Source: Chaetorhynchus papuensis | Taxonomy: Eukaryota > Chordata > Aves > Passeriformes > Rhipiduridae | Assembly: GCA_013396525.1 (NCBI GenBank) | Contig: VWYX01000202.1 | Span: 744,001-808,000, forward strand | DNA length: 64,000 nt | Direction of reading: 5' to 3' | In this document: positions 50,473 through 60,900 of the stretch, piece by piece | How positions within the stretch are numbered: the first letter of the stretch is position 1 | Layout of the letters: each line of letters starts with the position of its first letter | Program-made: the position numbers and the translations under genes | Notes under the pieces: model-generated | The model's database searches: none | Seen by the model: only the letters and a program-made list of their open reading frames with translations | Told to the model about the DNA's origin: nothing

Positions 50473-53400
50473 CTCTTTACACAAACAGATCCCCTCACAA
50501 GTTTGTTTGGTGCTTTCATGTTTCCAAGTTCCAGGAGGGAATAGCCTGATTAATGAATTTTGTGGAAGTAGTAAATTTTTGGAAGAACTCTGCTACTGTT
50601 TTACTAAATAAGTCTGAGACAGGAAAGTTGCCTGGGCCTTTTTTTCTTTTTTTTTAGCCAGTTGATTTTTAGTTTCTAAGGGCCTACAAGTTTGTTTGGT
50701 TTTTTTCTTTTTTTTTCCAAACAGACTTAGACTCCTAAAATACTTTGAAAAATTTGTCTACAAGCACCAGGCTAGCCTGGAAGAAAAAGCCAAAACTTGT
50801 AGTGAGAGTACCTGTAATGTCATTTCTAATTTGCTCAGTGATAGAGGCTCTAGTGAGGTGGAATTTGCTATTCTGTAAGGTTTGTAGAAAGAATCTGACT
50901 CTGATATGATTTAACCTCATTCTGACACAGATCATTAAAGCAAATGAATATTTTATAATAAAAAGTAGAAGCACTATGAGATTTTAGGGGAGGAAAAATC
51001 TGCCTTGTACCTCTGAGTGCACAGTTTGAGGAATTTGCAATAGTTGGAATCAGGGCCTTTTAAGATTCCTCAAACGGAGCAGAGGGAAATTACTTTTAAT
51101 TAGGGCAAGAGCTTGCTTGGGGTGCTGCATGTCCCAGTCCTGTGGGGTGCAGGGAGGCAAAACTTTGGGAGGGCAGGCCCAGAAACGTGTGTAACAAACC
51201 CAAGTGTCAGACTTGCCTGGATCCATGTTCCCTGTTTGGGAGGAAGAGGAAGAGGAGGAGGAGGTCAGTGGCACTGCCAGGAAATCCCACCTCGTTGGGG
51301 CCGCTGTGCCGAGGGCGGGTGGAAGCCTCGGGGAGCTGCTGAGGCAGGAGGGGCTGGGAAGGGGCACGATCTGAAATATGTGGCAGAGGTTGTTGAAGAG
51401 CAGGGCTTGGCTCAGGAAATGGGAAGGAGGATTTAAGGAAAGAAGCAAAGCTCTCAGTGTGATACACCATCAGCAGTGTTTATTCCGCGGCAGTGAGAAG
51501 AACCGATAACCAGGTGTGTGCACATCAGGTGTTTGAAACAATTCCAGCAAACACAGCCCTTGACCTCCCGCACCACCCCCCCCAACAAAAATACTCTGAG
51601 TGATCAAAATTCATTTTGATTCCTTCTGCTTCAACAACAAGTGTTTGTTCAACTGGATTTGCTGTTGTCACGTAAGAGGGGAAAGAAAACATTAAAAAAA
51701 AAAAAAAAAGAGCTTGGGCAAGACAGTGAAGTTTTTCCTCAGCTCTATCGACAGGGTGTCCTTTGTTCTGAAATACCACAGAAATCATAGAATGTTTTAT
51801 AAAAGTTATCCAGCCACTGGAGCACTGGACACTTCAGAATCTGCGTCGCCTACGAATCCTTATTTCTTTTTGGCAGCTTTTCTAGATAGGAGAGTGATGG
51901 AGGAATCGAGTCCGTGGGCAGGTCCACACCTTTGCAGTCACACTAAAAGGACGAACTGGAAGGACAAAAAGAGAAATAAAGACAGTGTAAGAAATGTTGT
52001 CTGACAGGGAAATGTTCCTGTCCCATGAACACTGAGTTACGTAAAAGAAACCCCAAACTCAGCCTTATTTAAGTACAATAAAATTTGACAGGTGCTCATT
52101 GCTGATCCATGTACCTGTGCTGTGCCTGTTTGACACAGACGTCACACACTCATATTCCTGTTAGAAACATCAATTTTAAGCCCATTATAAACATAATTTG
52201 CTACTGACAGGAACTAAATGACTGGTTGATGTCTCCCTTTCTGGTGGCCCAGCAGAGGGGAAATGAGCACCCCGCACACCCCTTTTATTGTCGTCTGATC
52301 ATTCAGGGGATGAAAGAACTCCCATCTCCCCGGCTCAGAATGGGGAGAGAGAGAAGCGGGGGGAAGGAAGAGGAGAAAACACCCAGCTCCTGCTTTTGTA
52401 TTCAGGGCACATCCCCACTGCCTTATTATCACATCAGAGAGTCTGGACCCATCAGCGCTTTCCTTACGCAACCGTCTCCTCCCCCAAGAGTTCCTAATTC
52501 CGCCATTTTAATTTGTTTTGGGGACACTCGGCAGCCGCTCCCCTGTCAGAGAGGAAATTTGGTTTGTTAGAAAACATCTCGGAGCAGTTAATCCCGCAAC
52601 TTTATTTTAGACCTTGAGAGGTCAATGCATAATTTAGAGGGTTTTGGATTCTGTTCTGATTGCTTCTCGCTCAAAGACAACCTCAATTATACGAGCTCGG
52701 CTTTCCGAGGGCCACAGCCCTGCTTTAATCATCACATCTGCTGCCATGGACCCTGACTCCTGTGTCTGCCCCACAGGGTCACATCCTCAGTGTGGTGAGG
52801 CTCCTGGAATCCCCATTTCCAGGGGAACGGGAGCAAACTGCAGCTGCAGGCCCCGTGCTGTGTAAAACTCTTACTGATGTCCAGCCTGCAGCACGTGAAG
52901 GATGGGGATCCTGTGGCTTACAAACAGGAGAGAAGGACCAGCATGGTGTTTCCCAGCCACAGCCCTCTTGCCACGAATAATTGTTTCATTTTTTACTGCC
53001 TTTGTTTTGGTGGTCTGTAAGAATCCCAACAACTATGTGGTCAGCGACATAAAGAGGCATAAAAGCGATGGAGATCATTTACAGACTGTTCACAAAGGCT
53101 CCTCTGTCACACGGTGGTCCAGGGAAATTCTGTGCTGATGGGTCCTGTTACAAGTGCAGGGAACGAAACTTGGAAATACTGCTATTTCATCTTTATGACA
53201 CATAATGAAGTCAATTCAAATGTCAGTTTTCAGTGGAACATGAGATCTCTCGGAAATGTGAGGCGCCCATTCAAACTTAAAAAATAACAGTGAGGTATAA
53301 AAATATCCGGTGTATTTTCAGGACATGGTGCCATTACAGAGCTGAGAGTTGGAGACAGAATTCTCTTCTTTCTAAATGAAAAGCTAAGAACAAGAAATAA

Positions 53401-54636
53401 TTTTCTAGATTTTACAGCGTTTGTCTAATTTCCTTGAAACACTCCTGAAACCAATGTCATGTTTGTTTAGCTTTTAATCAAGAAGATAGGCAGTCCTCTT
53501 TTAATTAAAGCTGAGCCAATTCTAATGCATTTCAACAGCTATAATTCTATCAAACGGCCAACTTAGATATTCTTCTCTGACCAAGCTTTACTTATCCAAA
53601 GCTCTCATTGCTGCAGTGCTACCAGTGCTATAAGATAAGGGAGTGTGAGTTTGTATGTTACACACAAGTACATGTATTTGCCACTTCCAGGTTTTGAGGA
53701 ATGACATCCATACAGGACAAAGAACGAGTTCCTGCCCAGCCTTGCTGACCTTGCCCCACCCAGCTCTGAGAACCAAGAGCAGTTCACGTAACATTTTTGG
53801 TAAAAAACCCTTCCATTTCCCTGTGGGCACAAAAAGCAGGCATTTAAAGCTAAGTGTGTGTGTCTGATCCAGAGATACACTAGGTAGATATCCAGGAATG
53901 AAGATATGTATTTCATACATGTGTATGTGATATACAGTGGCTGTGTTTGTCCTTTCAACTCCATAAAAGCCTACAGAAGGAGTTTGTGCTTCAGCAGACT
54001 GTAGTTTGTGTCCAAAACATTAAAAAAAGGTCATTCAAGTAATTTTCCTGCAACAGCTTGCAGACTGAGACGCTAAATGACTCACCCAGTATCTGAAGGC
54101 TTCCGAGCAACAGCACTGCTTTGCAGATGGAAACAAAACTGCTAATATCAGGCTACTGGCAGTGGCCTGCTTACATGGCCTGCCTGGAATTGAAAAGGAT
54201 TTGAAAACAAATGTGGAAAAAGCCCAGCAGATGACCAACCTCCCAGTCCAGCGAGAGATGTTCCCGTCCTTTGCCCGTGTCCTGACAGACTGCAATTTGT
54301 CAATCCGAGGTCAATCCGTCCTACACAGTTTCTGGTACTTCCCGGTGAAGGGAGGAGCGAGGCTACGCACGGATCCCGCTCTGGAGAGAGGGGAATGCCG
54401 CGTAGCTCCGGGGTCTTTCCTGGGAGCTGACAAAAGGGGTCGATGCTGCTGCCCTGTCAGCACGTGCATACGAGCAGGTGTCGGGTTTGGGGTCTCTGTA
54501 TTCTCTTATGGTTTGTTGGTTTGTTTTTGCTGGGAAGAGCGGTGTCCATGAGGTCCTGTCCTGACGATCCCGAGTGAGCCGGAGGAGCGGGGGGTCTGAG
54601 GGGCAGGAATGGGCCTGGCCGGGGTCCCCGCCGGTG
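50473..54636. other. NDST4 3' UTR and intergenic sequence
   Basis: Sequence downstream of the NDST4 stop on the minus strand. The nearest canonical AATAAA in NDST4 sense that I find lies at 52601-52606 (TTTATT on the plus strand), with ATTAAA variants near 53473 and 53499, so the 3' UTR may reach 1.1-2 kb; this is not established. A short A tract is at 51693-51709 and a purine-rich (GAG/GAA)n stretch at 51240-51265. No other gene is recognised. Confidence 0.5.
52601..52606 (-). promoter_or_regulatory. Candidate NDST4 poly(A) signal
   Basis: AATAAA on the minus strand about 2.0 kb after the NDST4 stop; nearer canonical hexamers were not found by eye. Confidence 0.25.
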
Positions 54637-54756
54637 CTACCTGACCTTCTGCAGCTCCTGCCTCAGCCACGAGGGCAGGGGCTGCCCCAGCCTGTGCAGC
54701 AGCTTGGACAGCTCCACGTTGTGGTCTCTGTAGTAGCTCGACAGAAACGCTCGAGA
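54637..54756 (-). CDS. NDST4: NDST4 last exon h (visible residues 322-360, stop)
   Basis: A 120-base terminal coding part reading [20 protein letters not shown], then [19 protein letters not shown] and TAG. The acceptor is CCCCCTTCCCAG. It matches the conserved NDST C-terminus and is intact. GC-rich third positions. Confidence 0.96.
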   Translation of the reverse strand, partial: SRAFLSSYYRDHNVELSKLLHRLGQPLPSWLRQELQKVR

Positions 54757-54860
54757 CTGGGAAGGGGGAAAAACAAACCAGGATCAGGGTTAAAGGAAAC
54801 CCACCCGGCGGGCATCTGTGCACTGCTCCCACAGAGGGCTCTCACAGGGAGCACTTAATC

Positions 54861-54894
<34 letters not shown>

Positions 54895-54921
54895 GAAATA
54901 TCAACCCAGTGAAAATACAAC

Positions 54922-54952
<31 letters not shown>

Positions 54953-57900
54953 TCAGTGTGTTTATTTAGGGTCAATATTAAAACTGCTCCCATAAATTTC
55001 TGAAAAGCCCTTACCTCTTGGTCCATTGGTAGGTATTTCCGACCTTTGCTTTTCCCCAGGCACTTTGTTTTCCCTCCTTCCAACAACTGGCACCAGAAGC
55101 CTTTCTGAGGGTCAAACCTATAGAGAATCATATCTTTTAAAAGACCTTGCTACAGAAACATCTCCTGGCTACTGAGACATCAGTGTTAGCCAACAATTAT
55201 TGCTGCACACATCTCTTGAGATGACTGGAATTCTGAGGACAGAGCGGGAAACAGCTTTCCTCTCCTGTGTAAACTCTGGGGATTCATTTTTCCCCACAAA
55301 TCTGCCTTGGAAGTAGCTCAAGGCAGGAAGTTTTTCCCCTTGTGCTCTACCTGCAGTGGCTAATGTTTGTTCTACTTGTCCAGCACATGGGGTGAAGTGT
55401 TGATCTGCAGGTCTCCTAGTGAAGCGCTGGCTGGGTGCTGATGATTTAACCCTCCTGAGAAGTTGGCTGCTCCCTATCACTGCATCTAAACACCATTTTC
55501 GTTCCTAAGATGGCATTGTAGCATAAACACTGTCTCAGCAGCCTTATCTGAAACATGCAATTTGATTGTGATGTCTGAAATGCAGAGATAGAGGAGGTTT
55601 AGATTAAGGCTTGGAAACACGCACTCGCTGAGGAATGAGCGGCACGTGGCATTAAGTTTGGAATTTATTGCTGTGGGACTTGCAGCAGGCATAAAACATC
55701 CAAACGCTGCACATTCCTGCTACTCAGCAGATGTTTGAAAAAGATGAAGGATAATTGGGCAGGACAGGAGTTAATTAGTTACACTGCACCTTTCTGCCCG
55801 GGCTCTGTCTGTACAACACGGATGCACCTGCAATTTCCTGCTGTACAGAAGTGAACGAATTTCAGGAGAAGGGTGAACCTTCTTCATGGGTTTTTTTCTT
55901 GCCCAGACTATTAATGCAGGCCTGACCTTTGTTTCCTAAATTGTCTCTGTAGCTGTATCAATTAAAAACAAATAAATCATTGATTAAATGGGTATATTGA
56001 TGATAGATTCATTTCTGCTTTGGCCTTTCCCATCTGCTCTGTGCATGGTGAAGTGCTTCAGCTGCCTTGCATTAATTTCCCAAGAGGAGCAGCAATACCG
56101 TGTGCTGGGTAAAAGGGAAACTGCAAAACTATGCCCCAAACAATATTTCTGCCTCAGAAGGAGCTTATTGAACATTATGAAAAGGATGTGCAAATTTGGG
56201 AAGGGGAAAAGAAGGTGAGACAGATCGGAATGAATTCAACCCTCTGCGTTCAGAAATCACGGAACTCTCAGGGCTTCTGTAAAGGTAATTGGGCACAGTG
56301 GAAGTATTTATTTAAAAATAGTGATAGCCCTAAGGCTAAAGTTACAGGCTAGCATTTTAGAGCTGTCAGCAGAAACCTTTGGAGGCCTGGTTATCTCCCC
56401 TTCCCTGCAGACTAAGCCTGGGGGACAGGCAGGGTTTTGGGAAGGCAGCACCTGATGCCACAGGCAGGGAAAGCCTGCGAGGGAAGAGCCAAGCAACGCC
56501 ACCACGAGGATCTTTCTCTTGTTCTCTGACAGAATGCAGCAGCCCTCCAAGGGAAAACATTTTCCTGAGCACACTCCTCTGACCCTGTGTTTTCCTCGAG
56601 CCCTGCCTCTCCCGCCTGTGTGTGTCCCCTCTGCTCCCCTCCCATGGCTCCGGATAGTTCCTCCCTTCTGCCTGGGTCGATTGTACTCCCCTGCAAGACT
56701 CCCACATAATTACTCAGGGTGATGGACTTGTTGCTCAGTGCTGTTCACAGGACTGGGCCCTTAGGCTGCTTCCTGACACCTTTAAAAATGTGCAGAGTGC
56801 ACTTGTTAGGCAGCAATGACTGGGAACCATCCTGTGCAGTCTTTTCCCCTTTGACAAGTCCTACCAGAAAGCAGCTACACACTTTAATGCATTTTCCCCT
56901 TCCACCCCAAATCCGTGCAGGAGTGTGTGCTTCCATAGCACATTTGCATTCTTGATGCCTCTGAACAGGGAATGCATAATTTTATGGATCTGTTTACAAT
57001 CCATTTTTCCTGTCCAAACCAGTAGAGAGGCCAAATTTCTTCCTGCTGTGCGACTCCACTGACTTTAATTTAGTTCCAGAAAGGAAGATGTATGTCTGTG
57101 GGTGTGTATTTCAAAAACCCAGCAGAAGGCACTGCAGATGTGCAGTTGTGAGTTGTTCAAACATCAGTAGCTCAGCTCTGTGCTCAGACTCCTCCTCCTT
57201 TCCATCCGCTTTGGAAACCAGTGACTTAAAAAATTGCATTCTGAAATCCAAAATATTTCCTCTAGGAAAAGGTTTTGGCAGAGCAACTTTCTTAAGCACT
57301 GAAGTCTTACTTTGAACCTGTGACATAAATAAGCTGAACCCTCCCAGGAGAGGAAACATTAAATGGTAATTGTGAGCAGAGAGGAGCAGCGTGGGGCAGC
57401 TGGAAAGTCTGTGGTTGTGTTTTCCCTCAGGACCAGCCTGCAGGGAAGGTGAAGTAGGGGCTCTTCTGCTTCCCGCTCCATGTGCTGGCTCATGCTCTCT
57501 GCTTGCACAGGGGACTTGGAAAAGCCTCCACTGCAGTGCCAGGCTTCCCAGCCCACGGATATCCCAGGGCTGGAGCTGTAAGGAGATGATGCTCCTCACA
57601 GAGAGAGGCTCAGGGCAAAAGCTTCTTACAGTTTTCTGCTGGTCTAAGAGGGGAGAGGGGAAATCAGCCCACTCCCACCCCTGCAGGAGTCTCAACCATA
57701 CATGGAAATCCAGACAGGAAATGGGATTAGGGAACTAATGGGTGCTTCTAACCCAACCTCTGCCATCAGGCTCCTATGGGAATGATAAAAACACTTGAGC
57801 CAAACTTTCCACACCCGACACTCAGCGGGCTTCAGCTCCTGGAGACTGAGGGAAGAGAACCCCAAGCTTTTCAGAGTTATCATTGTCCTGATGTGTCGTC

Positions 57901-60900
57901 TGTTTGTAAGTAACAATCAAGGGATCCTGGTGGGAGGGGATGTACCCTGGGATCCCACAGGGCAGACACAAAAGGAATACACTCACGTTAGGGCTTCAGA
58001 GTAATTGTAATGAGGAGAGACTCCCAGAAACTTCTGCACTTCATCCATCACAGTAGCAGGGTCACTTCTCAGCTGCTGTCCATCAATAATGAGCAACTGC
58101 AGGGGTAAATATGGCACTCATTTGGAAACAGGACTAAGGTTAACAAAATAATGGCATTATTTCACTTCCGTGACAACCAGGATTTGAATTAGTGCGTGAC
58201 TTTGTACAGTGCTAATAACATTCCTATGGGTGACCTTCTTAGGTTCACTTTTTACTTTAGTGAGTTGATTTTGCATAGGTGGGCACCTTGTAACTCTGTG
58301 TGGGCACCTTGTTCACATGCAGGAGTTAGACCTCCCAAGCCAAACCTGAGTCTCAGGGAACTCTGAGAAAAAGAGATAAGCAAAGAATGTGAAATATTGT
58401 TGAGGTTTATGATGTGTCTGTGGGAAATCTTGAGGAGAGAGGGCAGCAGCCTCAGGTGAGGGCAGAGGAGGAGCCCAGGGAACAGGGCATGGGATGCTCA
58501 GCACCCTTTGCACGCTCAGAATTTGCCAGGATCTCATCTCCTTTGGAGGACTAAGTTGGGATCAGGTGGGCAATGAGGAGACTGCTCCTCACTGAGGAGA
58601 TTGCTCCCAGGACAATACTGGCCTTGCTGCAAGCTCAGCAGCTCTGGGCAGGACTCCCACCCCATTTATGAAAGAGTAGAAAGGCCAGAGATGAAAGAAG
58701 GAAGTAAATGACTGAGATTTTCTCCCTTCTCCTGGAAATGGGATTGACCTGCTTCTCCTCTCCCTAGGACAGCTGAGGCTGTATAAAAAGAGAAAATAAG
58801 GAGTGCAAGAAGACAGAGCTTCTAGTTCTTTTTGTTGTTTTTTTTCCCCCCCAGGTCCATGACAAAGCAGGCAACACAGCTCTGCCTCCTTTCAGCAGAA
58901 TTCTGTCCCACACAGAGTGGTCTCTGGGATCCTTGTTCCTTTGCTCACTTATTAAACAGCCTTTTACAACTTTTTCTTACAGTAGGTACAGATATGAACT
59001 GACATGTGACCATGTCCTCGGATAAAGAGTGCCCATGCATGTACTTTATAGTACTAAAAGGTTTGCTTTGGGTTATTTTAGTATTATTATTTTAGCAATG
59101 GAAATATTCTTTAGGTCTATGTGTTTGGGTAAATTTTTCATGGGAAAGGTTATAAAAGACAATTCAATAAAATACCTGAAGGAAGAGGGGGCAAAGAAGG
59201 CATCTATGCTCCAGCCCTGAGAAAGGCCAATTCCACAGCAGGATCAAATAAATGTGAAGCTTTCTATGATAAGGACCGAGCGGGAAGCAGGATGACATTT
59301 CTTTTCAGAAAAAGCCCCGGAATTTTCTAAAGGGGTTTGTCAGACCTTCCCACAAGGTCTCCTGCTGCAGCTGCAGGTTCCCCGGGTCGCAGGAGCCTTG
59401 GGGAGTCCCGTGGGACGTGCCAGGGCTCGGTGAGCTGGGTGGGCCCCAGGCTGGCCGGTACCTGCGAGGCCGGGAAGTGTGCGAGCCACCTCTCGATGTG
59501 CAGCGCGTACCAGCCGGGGCTCAGGCACCGCCTCTGCAGCGCCCGGATCTCCGACGGCGCCCAGGGGCTGGACGTGATCACCTCGTAGAAGTTGAACTTC
59601 AGGGCAGCGGGGTCCTCGTGGGAGCGCTGGTGCTGGTGGGAGACATTGAAAGACGTTTCACAGGGATGCTGAAGATTGAGCCTTAAATCTTCCGGGAGCT
59701 GCCAGCAGGGCCGTGCCGGCAGCCCTCGGCTCCCCCTCGGTGCCACCTCTGCCAGCTAGGAGAGGGATGGGGGCCAAGGAAGCAGGGTGGCAATTTAGAT
59801 TTAAAGTAGAATTCAGTCAAGGCTCTCCCTGGGGAGTGAGGAGCCTTTGTTTTACTGCTTTGCCGTGGCAGTTGTAAAGGTGCCAATGAGATATTGCAAG
59901 GGTGCAAACCGCAGCCCCCGGGCATGTTTTATTCCTTGCAGAACTTCCTGGCAGTATCGGAAATTATGTATTTCATGCTTATTCCAACATTATTAATCTG
60001 TGTCTACTTTAACACTGCATTTAGTGTTTCCCTTATGTGCATGCCTACGCCAGATTTCACAAGCATGCTTATACATTTCTCTAAAAATAGAGGTTTTAAA
60101 TAGTGCAGATTTTGTTACAGAAGGGTGTGGGCTCAGTAAAAGGCAAGGAAGAGCATCCTGGAGTTTCCTGGGGAAAACAACAGCCTTGCTTTTATTTCCA
60201 AGGAGAGCAAAAAGCCAGTGTCTCCAGACAGAGCTGTTTGTGACTCCTTGGAAACTTCAGGAGATGCTGGGTCCATTTGTGCCCTGCTGCACCGTGCTGA
60301 GCTTACACACTGGAGGAAGGGATGTGGTGCCAGACGCTCAGCACCAAGAGCTCTGATTCCCTGGCTTGGCCACGCTCCGTGTCCCCGTGTATCTCCCTGG
60401 GTGAGGAGCACTGCTCTCCCTGTCTGCCCTGTCAGCGGTAATTGAGATTAAACTGTTTGTTTACAGCTGGTGGCAGCTCTGTGCCGGGAAGTTTCATCAT
60501 TTCTGACACAGGTGTCACAGGTGCCAACTGCAAAAGCTGGCATCCAGCATCCTCCTGCTTCCACACGGTGCCAGCGCTGGGCAGGAACTCCCAGTTCTTG
60601 CCCAAGGACACAGAATCCCACTGATGCTGGCCACCATCCCCTGCCACTGGTCCCACTGCCCATTCCTTGGGGCAGGGGCCGTACCTGGTACCAGGAATAG
60701 GCGCGGTCGGACGGGTCGATGAGGATGGTGATGATCTTGGCCTTGGGGATGAGGGAAGCGGCTCTCTTGGGAGCCTCCTCAGAATGGAAATAGTTGGCAC
60801 TTTTCTCAAAGAGGAGGTCGGTGGTGATGTTGGAAGGAGTGGGGAAGAAATCCATGTACCTTGGAGGGGAAGAGACTTGTTAGAATTAGCAGTAGCACAA

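Noticed and set aside
57111..57695. 194-codon minus-strand open frame in NDST4 intron f-g
   Set aside because: No recognisable domain, no fitting splice sites, and NDST4 exons f and g join in frame without it.
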